NCBI GenBank assembly: GCA_030340625.1
Contig: JAOPHQ010002847.1
Coordinates: 1-64,000, forward strand
Length of the DNA stretch: 64,000 bases
Direction of reading: 5' to 3'
Origin: Merluccius polli
Taxonomy: Eukaryota; Chordata; Actinopteri; Gadiformes; Merlucciidae
Shown: positions 50,364 to 62,886 of the stretch, in pieces
Numbering within the stretch: position 1 is the first letter of the stretch
Layout: each line of letters begins with the position of its first letter
Program-made: the position numbers and the translations under genes
The notes under the pieces: model-generated
Told to the model about the DNA's origin: nothing
The model's database searches: none
The model's input: only the letters and a program-made list of their open reading frames with translations

Positions 50364-52655
50364 CACTGGTTCCCAACCTTTTTTTCTTGGAGCCCCCGTA
50401 CTTGTATCTAAGAAAAGCTGAGCCCCCCCCCCACACACACACACAAAGAAGTAATTCATTCCAAATCTAAAAATAGACCCTTGGCCTTTGGTAAATGTCT
50501 CTTTTCTTATTTTTAACAACCCAATACAGGCCTATACACACATCTTTACCAAAAGAATAAAAATGATCCATGATCAGCGTAATTAGTGATTAATCAGCGA
50601 TTATACATATAGCTCTGTCCTAGATCTCCCTCAGACCAAATAACTAAAACAGGGGCAGTTTGTTGCATATCCACATGCACATCATGTGAACACTGGTTTT
50701 GACACAGCTATACAGTATGTGTTAATTTGGCTCTAACAGTAACAACAACAATCAATAACTACTTACGTTGTTTTACTCTGTGTCATCCTGTTCATTCATA
50801 AACTAATGGCCACCTTGGGCTTGCATACCTCTGATTCCTCCAGGGATGGAATGTCAGGTGTGCTGCTAGTCACAGCCAGCCTAAAGACCTGGTGGACATC
50901 GAGCCTGTTGCAGGCCTTTGTTTTTATTGTTACAAGGGCGCTAAAGGCTGTCCCAGACAGGTATGTAGTGCTGAATGGGAGAATAACCCTTGTAACTGCG
51001 TGTTTGGCCAATCTGGGTGCAACAGTGTGTCCTTTGACTATCCAAAACTTTTTGTATTCGTTCTCCTGGAAATATTTATTTGACACCGAATCGGCTTGAA
51101 TTCCACGTCCTCCTTCATCAGCAGTGGAAATTGTTGTAGCTTCCCTTTTGACATTTTCCCAACTCTGTATTCCAGTTTGCGCACAAAAGTACAGAGAGTG
51201 TCTCTTTGCACTGTATGACACTGATTCGGGGCCTTGAATCCACTTATTTGTCTCATTGTAGAGAGTATGCCTGCTAGGTATGCCAATTTGATCCAAAGCG
51301 CATCATTCAGCTGTTTGCACAGTGGTCGAACAAATTCCTTTATTTTTCCTGCAGTTCCATAAAACGCACAAGCACTTGTCCACGTGACAACCAGTGTACC
51401 TCTGTGTGTAACAGCAGTGTTTGATGCGCTTCATCCTCACACAGCTGGGCAAACAGTCTCTTGTTCGTAGGGCGAGCCTTAATGAAATTTACAACTTTAA
51501 CAACAGTTGCCAAGGTGTTACTAAGGTCTTCCAAAAGTTTTTTACTGGCCAATGCTTGGCGATGTAGCATGCAGTGGAAAATTAAGCACCCCGGGGCTTT
51601 TTCCTTCAATCAGCTGTTAAATGCCTTGTTTTTGCCCATCATCGCTGCAGCCCCGTCAGTGCAGCATGCAAGATTCTCGTAGGGCAGATTGTTGGATGAG
51701 AGGTAAGAGTCCACAGCCATAAAAATATCTTGGCCTGTTGTTGTTGTGGTTAGATTGGTAGACATAAGAATGTCTTGTTTCAAGTCATCACCGTGAATAT
51801 AGTGCACATAAATTATGAGCCTTGTCTGACACTGTTGTCCTTTCATCCAACTGAATGGCAAAGGGAACATTCCTAAGTGTCTCATGCAGCTGGTTCTGAC
51901 AATCTCCAGCCATTTTATCAATTCTCTCTTTGACAGTGTTGTCAGAGAGTGGGACGGTTTTCACTTTATCCACCACCTGTGGGCCACACAGTCTCTCTAC
52001 AATTTTCAGGCAGGCAGGTTTGATTAGCTGCTCTCCAATATTGTGCGGCTTTTAGCCTTGGTAATTAACAATGAACACTCAAATGACACCTCTGTGGCTC
52101 TGTGTAAAGCACTGCCTGCTCTTTCAAATGCTTTTCTGATGTCTGTGATCTTTTTGATAGTGCCAACTGCTTTTTCCTCTTAAAGTCCTGACCTTCTCCT
52201 GGTGTTTTGTTTCTTGGTGTCATTTCATTTTGCTTGGCTTTATGCTGTCATTAGCTAGCTTCTCACCACAAATGACACATTCTGGCCAAGACCTGTCCTG
52301 TCCTTCAGTAAAACCGAAGTTAAGGTAACTATCGAGTTATAGCCTTACTTTCTTTTTTGATACTGATGAATCATCAGCACTTTTACGTTTGTCAGACATG
52401 TTGTTTCATTCATAAAATAGTGATTTTCTGACTGGAGAAAAAACGAGGATAAGCTAGCTAGCTGACCTGACGAAACTGATTGACAGCACGGGTCACAGGT
52501 TGAGAGGTTTGAGTTTTACAGACTTTTGTATAAATTATCCAGTGTTATGATTTAACATGTGCATATCAAAACATTTTGACAACCTTAAAGCAGACAAAGC
52601 CTCCCCTGAGATCTTTGGCGTCCTCTAGACGCGGACCCCAGGTTGGGAATCACTG
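50364..52655 (-). mobile_element. Decayed hAT transposon, 2,292 bp
   Basis: Termini CACTGGTTCCCAACCT (left) and reverse complement CAGTGATTCCCAACCT (right); flanks GTATATGT (50,356-50,363) and GTATAGGT (52,656-52,663) match at 7 of 8 bases. Unlike the other hATs here it still spans an entire transposase gene, although broken. Confidence 0.9.
50796..52398 (-). pseudogene. hAT transposase, BED finger to hATC
   Basis: Reading from 52,398 down: MSDKRKSADDS start, a BED-type finger (WPECVICGEKLANDSIKPSKMK and HQETKHQ), then a central DDE/RNase H-like region (FSWMKGQQC, VHYIHGDDLKQDIL, CCTDGAAAMMGKN, CMLHRQALASKKL, VHWLSRGQVLVRFMEL) and the C-terminal hATC dimerisation segment (ILPFSTTYLSGTAFSALVTIKTKACNRLDV). 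This series is the ZBED5/SCAND3-like Charlie type. At least four stops or frameshifts (near 52,345, 52,240, 51,920, 51,609 and 51,290) inactivate it. The enzyme would excise and insert hAT elements with these CAGTGRTTCCCAACC ends. Confidence 0.85.
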
Positions 52656-52721
52656 GTATAGGTAACACTTTCAGAACAATGTTCACAATCCAAATCATGT
52701 ATAAGCTATATCGTTCACTTA

Positions 52722-52845
52722 ACTTAACTTATGTACCGCCACTCTCATCTTGAACAGATTTATAAATAGATTTAACTAATTGGCCACGTGATCTTTGAGT
52801 TGAATGCACTTTTCCAGTACACATTCATATTTCTATGTATTTATG

Positions 52846-52889
<44 letters not shown>

Positions 52890-53025
52890 ACATAGAAATA
52901 CATAGAAATACATAGAAATATGAATGTGTACTGGAAAAGTGCATTCAACTCAAAGATCACGTGGCCAATTAGTTAAATCTATTTATAAATCTGTTCAAGA
53001 TGAGAGTGACGGTACATAAGTTAAG

Positions 53026-53076
<51 letters not shown>
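52722..53076. repeat. Palindromic AT-rich repeat
   Basis: Arms of about 125-140 bp (52,722-52,848 and 52,887-53,027) are nearly perfect inverted copies around a (TA)n centre (about 52,850-52,886), and a second (TA)n tract follows at 53,026-53,076. CACATAG/ATTTCTATGTA words repeat next to the centre. Strong cruciform potential. Confidence 0.9.
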
Positions 53077-53077
<1 letters not shown>

Positions 53078-53099
53078 TAAACACACAAACACTGTTCAT

Positions 53100-53440
53100 A
53101 CGTGACTAGTCACCTGGCAGCTCCTCTCACTGCTCTCAACTTGACCTCCTCTCAATTTCTCTGTACCCCCCAGGCGGAGGTGGCTTTTCAGGACCTAAAG
53201 CGCCACTTCACCTCCGCTCCAATGGTCCTTCAACCGGACCTGAAAGTCCAGTTAATCATGGAGGTGGACGCCTCCGACACCAGGGCAGGAGCATTCCTGT
53301 CCCAATGCTCTCCCTCCGACCAGAAGCTCCGACCAGAAGCTCCACCCATGTGCATTCTTCTCCCGCAAGCTCTCTCCTGCCGAGAGGAACTACGACATTG
53401 GCAACCGGCAGCTCTTTGGCACTCGAGGAGTGGCGTCAAG
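53100..53440 (+). pseudogene. Ty3/Gypsy RT-RNase H fragment
   Basis: Plus frames contain HLAAPLTAL, EVAFQDLKRHFTSAPMVLQPD and LIMEVDASDTRAGAFLSQ, which are the RT/RNase H junction and the first catalytic Asp region of a Gypsy pol, resembling the sushi-type element at 22,700-22,880. Then a duplicated CCGACCAGAAGCTCC word, a frame change (CAFFSRKLSPAERNYDIGN-type words in another frame) and loss of similarity at about 53,440. No LTRs nearby. A dead scrap. Confidence 0.8.
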
Positions 53441-53444
53441 TTTG

Positions 53445-54745
53445 ACTATCCGGAATTAACATTATAGATATTAACAACGTCATTTTGACTAGTCATAATT
53501 ACATTGTGACTAGTCAGAATTTGTATTCAAGATATCTATAACGTCATTCTGACTAGTCAAGACGACAGTTAGAGATATCTGCAATTCAGTTTTGACTACT
53601 CCAAATAATAGTTGCAGATATCTCAAACGTCATTATGACTAGTCCGAATTGTTGTGCATGACGTTGCTCATGCGAGGCTTCCCATTGGATATTGGCCCAG
53701 CAAAGCATTTGAACAGTGTTAACAGAAGCAATGGCGGTTGCTGTTGTAGATAAGATAGTTAGAAAATGCCATGAAATAGAAAGAGCTTATCATCAAGGAG
53801 TTTGTGATGAATGAGAGCTTCATTCACTAGAGAGTTGTGATATAAATTTACAGCGTATTGTATTGTACTGTGAATTGTAAATCCTCTGTATTTCTCGACG
53901 ACAGCTCCTGTCGTGCACGGGCTGCAGCATTAAAAACCCGGTCAAAAATGCGAACTTCGGCCTCAGGCTGCTCTGACATGGCGGTAAAACGGCTTGCCAT
54001 GCGGTTGCAGTGCCACAGTATGTTTGAATAGCAAGCCTAGCCGCTCCTTTCTTCCCTCGCTGTAGCTTCTGACATAACTACAGATAACTGCAATGTCATT
54101 TCGCCTAGTCAAAACTCAAATTCAAGATATCTGTAATTACATTTTGACTAGACAGAATGAAAGTTAAAGATATCTCCAATTTGAGATATCTCTAATCAAA
54201 ATTCATTTCAAGATATCTATAACTTGATAATAGATATCTACAATTAAATTATGACTATTCCTAATTCCAGTTTGAGATATCTACAACATTATTTTGACTA
54301 GTCATAATTCCAGTTCAAGATATCTACAATGTCATTCTGACTAGTTAAAACTTAATTTAAGATATCTAAAAAGGACAATGTAGATATCTTGAATTGAGGG
54401 AAATTAGAGATATCTTGACCTGGAATTAGTCAGAATTAAATTGTAGTCAGAATTAAATTGTAGATATCTGAAACTGTAATAACAACTAGTCATAATTCAG
54501 ATATCGCAGATATTGCAGATATCCGCAATTCACATTGCGGATATCTGCAACTGAATTGTAGATATCTGTAATGAGAAACCCCATACACATGAATGGCAAA
54601 AGTAAGGTCATTTGTCCTAGGAAGAATGACGTTGTGGATATCTGAAATGACAATTGTGGATAGGAAGAATGTCATTGTGGATATCTGAAATGTTCTTTTT
54701 GACTAGGAAGAATTGAATTACAGATATCTGCAACAAATATCCAGT
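53445..54745. repeat. Interleaved GATATC / GACTAGTC motif array
   Basis: About two dozen GATATCT-like and a dozen GACTAGTC-like palindromic hexamer/octamer words alternate at spacings of about 15-40 bp, in two blocks (53,450-53,660 and 54,070-54,745), around a roughly 400-bp non-repeated middle (53,665-54,065). Typical composite unit: AGATATCT, about 10 bp, CATTTTGACTAGTCA. No exact period. It may be a non-autonomous transposon with long subterminal repeats; termini not resolved. Confidence 0.75.
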
Positions 54746-55048
54746 CTAGCTATTAAATGTTAAAACGGCTCACCGATTGTCTTTGTGAAGCGGGTGGTGG
54801 CGTTTTTAGAGGACCAATCGCAGCCCTTGCCGTCTCCGTTGTCCCTTGATGGAGTGACACTTAAAAAATATTTCATGCAGCCGGAGACGATCCGGAGGCT
54901 CTCCGACAGGCTCTCCGGCGACGTAGAGGGCTCTCCGTAACCGACGTAGAGCACTTTACGCAGGAGTATAAATTAGGCTTAAGCCTCTGTCGGTCAACTA
55001 AGCCGGTTGGTCGACTATTAGGGGGCAGCCCTAATGTTTATATATATA

Positions 55049-55107
<59 letters not shown>

Positions 55108-56508
55108 TACATGTAACACATCAACACACCTTATCAGTGACTTCAACGCCTCACGGCCGGACGGGTTCTGTCGGGCACCAGGTAGAGGGTGGTCACACCT
55201 GCTTCTGTTACCTCCCTGGACACACCCTCTACTTCAGCGTCTAAACACACCTGAGGTTCATCAAGTCCGACTACCAACCCATTACTGGACCCCTGCCTGT
55301 CTGACTTTTTTCCTGACAAATTCTCAGTTCTTCTGTGTCGGTGTTCTGCGTTTGGGTTCAATCTGTTCCACGCATGATTCCATGCATTGCAGCCTACAAC
55401 ACATTTTTATGTATGAGTATTTTCCATGAAGTTTTTAAATCGTGTACCACATGTAACCATGTACAACTATCCAGGTGCATAAAGATGCCATATTTGTGGC
55501 CTACATCCATTTTTTGATGCCTCTGCATCTGTGTATCATCCTGTCTTCCCCGGGTGCAACGGGAGAGAGATGTATAAAAATGGGAGTGTATCACACTCTG
55601 TCACAGGCCAGGAGATTAAAATAGCATCAATCCAGCCAACTGACGTCTTTATGTACTCATGGCCATTAAGCCAAGCACACCAGTCTTCCTACTCAAACCT
55701 GCCTAATGAAAAGTAAAACAGAAAAACAGATATTTCTTGTTATTTTTGTTGCTTATGTTTCGATGTCATTAACTGAATTAGAGGGCCACCGTCGTTACCT
55801 TTTTCTTTTTCTTTTTTTTTCCAAAAGTATGGCCACCTGAGACATTTTATCAATGTGTTCACACATTGAGTCTAACTGGGGCATCACATGTCGATGACAG
55901 ATTCAATTATGCAATGGATCCAAGGCATTCCATCTCATGGAGAAGTAATTACATTCCATTTACACATTGAGAACTGTCAGTCCGGCCCCTCTTGCATGCC
56001 TGCCGGTACCGGTACTCCGCCCACTGTGGGCGGAGGGCGTTCTGCTCTCGGGGCCGACATTTCAGTGAATAGGCCAAAAAATATAGAATAAATTATCACT
56101 CTCCCCATCTAACACTCGCTCCAAGAGCTCTGTTCCGCGTTAGGGGCCAGGGGTTGGCCAATGAATACCTGCCACAGCTGACATACCCCGCTTCTACCTG
56201 GGTGAACAGAATAACACAACGGTATATGGAGAAGTGCACTTCTATACAATATGCAGTCACAGAGGACAAAAGAAACTTGCCAACTCATACAGAATAATAA
56301 CAAGCTGTCCTTTCTTTCTTCCTTTTGCTCGTTCATACTGTCTTTCCGTCCTACCTTCTTCCTTCCATCCCGCTACCATTTAATTTGCTCCTTCCTTCCT
56401 TTCCACCCAACTCTGTTACTTACACAAAATAGACAAAATATGCTCACAGAAGAAAACTCTCTAAACATGTTAACTTTGCACCAGAGACAACCAAACGTCA
56501 ACCAACAT

Positions 56509-56509
<1 letters not shown>
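54746..56509. other. Intergenic; (TA)n at 55,022-55,104
   Basis: A long TA microsatellite is the main feature. 55,130-55,330 is C/T-rich and may be an LTR scrap, but no ends were found. No gene supported. Confidence 0.45.
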
Positions 56510-56581
<72 letters not shown>

Positions 56582-56583
56582 AC
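56510..56583 (+). repeat. (CA)n microsatellite
   Basis: About 36 uninterrupted CA units. Cys/Val and His/Thr peptide frames across it are artefacts of the repeat. Confidence 0.95.
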
Positions 56584-57766
56584 ATGCACAATGTCTGTAA
56601 AATCCCTCTCCATCACAAAGAAGCCCTTCAATCATTTTTGAGCACTGCAAACATGGTGAATACACATCGTCCAAATCCCTGCCATGTACCGTACCCCAGC
56701 TGGCATTCCTTAATTTGTCATTTGGCCTTTCATATAACGGTTCATGGGGACAGTAAGAGGAGCAAATCATGTGATTAAAGTAGGCTATAAAGCGTCAGTG
56801 TGGAAATAAGCTTGACAGGAGAATGTCCCAGATGTTGTGTTCCCCCAATCCATGAATATTCAGGGCCAGTGAAGAACCTTTGACAGCTGGCACAGGTCCA
56901 TCCGTTGCATTCATAAAGTCTCATTCCTGCAGGTGCCACGGTCGGACAATGTCTGTCTGGAGACCTTGTCGCTAAAAATAGCGACCGAAAATGGAGAATT
57001 GGGTTCCAAGTGAGCTCTGCTGTCGGGGCTTATAAGCTTCTGCCTCAAGCACCGACATTACAGGAAATGGTCTAAAAAAAAGTGACCTTTTGAAATAATT
57101 AGATCACCTCAACATGCCCGTCAATATCATATAGCTATAATTTTTTCAAGCCTCAAGATCCGACTGAAAATCATATAGCTCTAAAAGTCTGGTGGTGTCA
57201 GATCTGCAGCTTCGTTCTGATTGGTTGGTAGTGCAGGTACTTATCATGTGGTTCCTGTAGTAGATATACCACAGGACATATCTCTCCTGTCCCTTTGACA
57301 GAAAAAATGTGTTCCCCATATGGGTAACCCACCTAAATTCAAACCCTGTCCTAGTTGCATGGCTCTATTTTGTTTTGGGTGCACCACATGACCTATTATT
57401 ATTTGTATGACACACATTCTTCCTAGTTTTAAAATATACACTGCAAATGTATCATTGTTTCACTCGCTTGACCACTTTGTTTGTCAAACGACAGACAAAC
57501 AGCAGTATCAAAGCAGAGTAGAAGATACAGCTACGCAGCATGACATTGGGGATCTTTAACAAGATTATACGATCATAGGACTGGTAAGAGGGTGGCTTAA
57601 GAGCTTTGTTAAGACAGCTCCAAATAGTAATAGTCCCCAAAATAAATAAAAAAGCACTAGCAGATCAGTGCTCTCCAGTCTCTCTGCTCACAGGGGTCCC
57701 CTTTGTCTCTGTCCTGTGGTGTGGTATTGATATGTGCATGGTACAGCAATAAAATAATAAAATGAA

Positions 57767-57805
<39 letters not shown>

Positions 57806-60213
57806 GAGGAGGAACACCTCTCCATGCCGTTTCAGTGGTCAGTGACACCACATAACAGACTATAGCCTGTGGCACACTTTAGCCAAGTCTCTCTCTCCCT
57901 TCCTTTTGTTTGCCTGTAACACTTCATTCACCCTGGGGACCGTCTGCTCATGTCTTAATGTTTCAGGGAGCAGCTTATACTATCTGCCTGACCAGACCAC
58001 TGTCAGACCAATGAATTCTGGCTAGTTGGAGAGCTAGTCCTACAGAGGCCCCCAAACTAAGAAATCTCCCGCTCATTCTTGGTGGGGCGACTCTAGAGTC
58101 ACCACCATCATGTCAAAAGCAATGACTTCATCGCGGCAATAACACATGATATTTCATTGGCTTGCACTCAAGAGTACATTGTAGGCAATTTGGCGAGTAC
58201 AGCCTTGTCTATAGGTAAAACGGCACTGGGAAGCAGCATGGTCGGTGCCTTGCTTCAGGTCTCCCAACTACTTGCCTGATAAATATTAGCCATCCTAACC
58301 CAAGCCTGTGTGCTCTTATCCTCTGCTGGATGGAAACCATTGCTACAGACCTTATCCCATAGCATATTGGTTAGTTGGGTAAGTAAACCTGATCTAGAAT
58401 CTTTGGGAAAACCATCAATCACCAGCTATCAAAATGTACATCACTTTTCATCTAAAATACGTTGGTTTTCCTTTAAATGCTACCTGGATGGGAAAATGGA
58501 ATGCAGAACTAAAAATATTGCATTGAGCTGTCATACTGTCCAAAAACTTACCCCACCCAATGAACCAAAATGGCCGCTAGGTGAATAAAATCTATAGACA
58601 GGCAGGCAGATGTTACAGGTCTGTAGTTTATCATTTGAGCCCCCCAGGTGAAGGAAGAAGGAAAGCTTATCATTCTTATCATTTCTCTTTGGAATCTGGA
58701 CGTGGTCTCCTCAGGGCTAATTTCGTACCAAGTTCATAAGCTTCTAAAGGCCCCAAGTGATCCCAGTAGAATCCATCATCTACAGACATGTCAGCAAGCC
58801 ACCCATGAAAGTGCAGAGGTATTCCTGTTTCTTTGACATTAGGTTGGCATCGTCAACAATTGCCATGACTTTCGGAGCATTGTTTTCTCCTTCAACACAC
58901 CTGTGTTTGTCCTACGATGACAGGACAGTGGTGTCACTCATAACATTAATTATGGGTCTGCTCTTTTTATGTACCAGGGCACGGGTAGTAGACTAAACTA
59001 GTGGAGATCACACACATGGAACATGAACTATGTGCCCTGGATATAGCAGACGTCTTATGAGTGACACCTGTGTTTATCTATGACACCTCTGTGAAAAGGG
59101 TCTATTGAGAGGAATAATTAACATTTAGCTAATTACACTTCGGTCCATATAAGCTGTCAATGTCAATTTTGAAAGACGACAGAATTGTTTGGTTTTTAAT
59201 TAACAAACATTATTTGTGTTAAAAGATAAGATATGTTGTTTTTCCATCAATTTATTTAATTTTCGAACAACAATGACTACAGTTGGGCTGCTGGGTTTCG
59301 ATCTCTACGTGAGTCTACACTGAAATGCTGCCTGAATGCTGCCCAGTATTCAGCATATCTCATGCGCTCTGACGCTTTCGTGAGGGGGGGGGGGGGCTCA
59401 AAGCACTGAATGTGTGTTGGAAGAAAAGCTGAATTTGCCTCAGCTTTTTAACCACGTGACACAGCGCAACAATGCCCCTAGTGACTCAGCGAAAGCCCCT
59501 TTGCGCCTTTATTCTGCCTCGCCTTCTGTATAAAATGTACAAACACGGAATGGGGGGGCATTTTTGTTCAACCTTTAAGCCGGCAGCAGAGGTCGTAACA
59601 AAGCAGACGTTGTTTCTTCAATTTATCCTCCAACGTATTTCTGATCATACAAACACGTTGCTCGCACAAATCCGCCATTGTAATGTTACACATCAACATG
59701 TATGTGTACGATGCACAGCAGCTTTCCACAAACACGTCACGCCTCTGATTCCGGAACGCTGCCATGCTATGTAAAAGCACACTCAGGGGCGGCATTATGC
59801 TGGCTTTGTTTGGTTCTGTGTAATAAATGAGGGATCTTCTTTACATCAATGTTGTGGGATTTCCTAGGATACTACTGTTTCGTGCACCCATAGACATACC
59901 AACTCCATAATTAAACATCACATTATTATATTAGAGTGGTTATTTTATACTGAATACTATATCCAGTTTGGCTGAAGGACGCGTTTTTCAATGCACAATT
60001 TTTCCCCTATTTTTGAACATGCTTCAAGGTCAACCTCACATTGAATAATTCACACAGTGAATATAACTGGCTATAACGACAAGCATACATTCTCATGTAT
60101 GACAGACCAGCATCAAAGAGCTCGAACCTTATTGCATCCAACACTTTTTTTCCCCCCCTCCTCTGCCTTCTCGCTGCCTTCCCACTCATACATACTGCAT
60201 GGAACTCAGCCTT
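56584..60213. other. Mostly unique sequence; (GA)n at 57,769-57,803
   Basis: No domain, RNA gene or transposon terminus recognised. Several frames of 70-100 codons (for example 58,310-58,588 plus, 59,472-59,774 plus) have no recognisable motif and no coding-like pattern. Confidence 0.4.
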
Positions 60214-60590
60214 ACCACCACCACCACCACCACCACCACCACCCTCCTCCAACCACAAGCCTTCTGCCTCCTAGCCCCCCCCCAAAAAAACCCCCCGTCT
60301 AAAATGGATTCTGGAGTAGAAGAACGAAAAACAGAGAAGGCAACCATTCCCACTTTTCCCATTTTCCTCCCATGGCTGACAGCACCCACCCCCTACCCAC
60401 ATACACACACCCCTGCAAACCCCACTCCCCAACCATCCACTGTGCTGCTTATAGGTGATGAAAGTGCAGCAGGCATTAAAGGGGCTGCTCGGAACACACA
60501 CACACACACACACAAAACACACCCACGTGCGCACACACACACACACACACAAAACACACCCACGTGCGCACACACACACACACACAGAAA
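60214..60590 (+). repeat. CAC trinucleotide tract and CA tract cluster
   Basis: (CAC)n at 60,214-60,243, then three (CA)n tracts at about 60,496-60,588 separated by AAAACACACCCACGTGCG, which is itself repeated. No gene. Confidence 0.9.
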
Positions 60591-61461
60591 CAAAGTTGAG
60601 TATGAAAAGGAATATTGTATGAGGAGCCATGTCGAGATGGTGGGGCTGTCATATAATTAGATAGCAGGCAGGATGCTGTGCGGCTGCACACGCCACGCCC
60701 TGCAGAGTTCCACAGGGTCAGGGACAACCCTGGGGGTGGGGGGAGTCTGCCTTCCTGTCAAGGTGACACCACTTCACATCGGGATGGAGGTGGTGGTGGG
60801 GGGTAGAGAAGTACACACTGGGAATATTGTACAAGAGTAATTTCCCGCTGTGTGCATGATCAAAACATATTTAGACAGGCTCTGCACAGTGCACTGTGAA
60901 GTTAAAACTCTGCACTCGTCCTTGTCCCGTCTTCTTCACTAGTTCACTATAGTAGTCAGTCTGTATGGAAAAGTACAAAATCCTTAACATCAGAGAGGTT
61001 GTATAGGGTAACCTCTAGTTGGGGTGCATAGCCCCAGTTAAACCTGGTTAGGCCTATAAGACGGATTTCTGCACACAATGTGTTTTGCAGTAGCAATGTA
61101 TCTTTGTTAGAGGCAGACAATGGAAATGCTGGTCTAATCTAAAGTACCTCTACCTATGAGTAACTCACATAACTCCCACTCACAATATCCCACATGACTC
61201 ATTCCACTTCATCAGTGGATGCATATATCATTCCTTAACAGTGATTCGGACTGTAGAAAGTACACTAAATGGCCATTTTTTAATACAGGTTGTGCAGATT
61301 AGTAGTTTATAGCAGTGATTTAAAACATGAATGTGCCATTTAAGCTTGTGTGTATGACACCAATTTTTTGCATGAGGTACCTAACAGGCCTATAAGGGTT
61401 TTCATGAACTCCCCGAAACGGCTGGACAGCAATTTCATCTAAATGAACTAAATAACACATG

Positions 61462-61493
<32 letters not shown>

Positions 61494-62074
61494 TGCACGT
61501 ACACACACACACACTCACACAGCAATCATATCTTGAAATGAATGTTTGATAACATCTTCTAGTTTCTGGACAAGATGCTCTAAGTCGGTTGAAATGAAGT
61601 TGTTGAGGGAGTTGTGCAGACCTGGCCCTTGAGGATCCCCCCAGAGTAGCTCAGTACACGGTAACACTGCTGACTGCTGCATGCGCCTCACCTGTTGGCA
61701 GTTTAGAGACCCTCCCATCTCCTCCATTTGTTTTTGAAAGGTGGAGGGGGGAGATGGAACTGTGGAACCCAGAGGCTTCTGGAGATGATGTTTAATCATT
61801 TCAGTTCACTGGAGCTGTGACCCTACAGGGCTAGCAACTGTGCCACTGTAATTCCTTACATTCATATGAAAAATGACATTGGGGACATTTTATAATAAAA
61901 AAAAGGGGGGGGGGATTATAGAGAATACTGATTTAAGAACAGCTTTGGAGCAAGCTTTGCCTGGACTCTATCGGTGCTATGGTCCTCAACTAAACTCCCC
62001 CGCACACTGTTTTGTGTAGTTTGTACTTCCTTAAAGTCCGAAACACCGTAGCTTCATTCAGCGGCACCGTCACT
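60591..62074. other. Intergenic; CA tracts at 61,468-61,520
   Basis: A minus frame of 94 codons (61,515-61,799) ends QKLEDVIKHSFQDMIAV and is free of simple repeat, but I recognise no family and see no splice or poly(A) context. The rest shows nothing notable. Confidence 0.4.
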
Positions 62075-62280
62075 GTAACGTAAGTGTACGGTAATTGGTC
62101 ACTAGCTTGGTAATGTGAGTGTACGTAATTGTTCACTAGCTTGGTAATGTGAGTGTACGTAATTGTTCACTAGCTTGGTAATGTGAGTGTACGTAATTGT
62201 TCACTAGCTTGGTAATGTGAGTGTACGTAATTGTTCACTAGCTTGGTAACGTGAGTGTACGGTAATTGGTCACTGCCTTG
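62075..62280 (+). repeat. 34-bp tandem repeat, about six copies
   Basis: Unit CTTGGTAATGTGAGTGTACG followed by TAATTGTTCACTAG; inner copies identical, outer copies slightly diverged (CGGTAATTGGTC variants at both ends). Confidence 0.95.
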
Positions 62281-62811
62281 GCCATGTAGCCAGGAGGGTG
62301 AGTAGAACCAAATTTTCTGATGCTTCATGCACACCTTGACAACCCTTACTAACATAATTAGAAGTACATTTTCTGTTCCATCTGGTCCATCAATTTAATC
62401 AGTGTTTGATGAAAAAATGTGCTGCGATATGCTTTCTTGCTGTGTTCCTGCCATAGTTATGTTCATACTGGGAATATATACTTTTGAAATAATGGACAGG
62501 AGAGCAATGTTACAAGTTTGTTTAGAAATCCGTTATGCTTTCTATTAAGGATAGTGGTTTATTAGCACTTTCTAGCATTGACCTGCCATGAAGCATGCTT
62601 TCCTTCTATGGTCATAGTCTATAACCATATGTTTTTTACTGCAGATGGTGGTGAAATAATGGGCTGCCAAGGAAATGTTTTTTCACAAAACTAATTTCTT
62701 CAATAAAATGTAGTGCCCTCTAGCAGTCAGAGAGCAAGGAATGCCACTTAAATACATTTTTTCTTCTTTGGAAAACAATATCACAAGAGAAAAACTATTT
62801 CTAGGTGAAAA

Positions 62812-62886
<75 letters not shown>

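Noticed and set aside
56373..56778. Cys-Val and His-Thr frames at CA/TG tracts (also 35.1, 60.4, 61.4 and 62.8 kb)
   Set aside because: Products of dinucleotide repeats with no flanking domain.
62075..62280. Regular repeats that might suggest a CRISPR array
   Set aside because: Units are contiguous with no unique spacers, and the window is a vertebrate-type genome.
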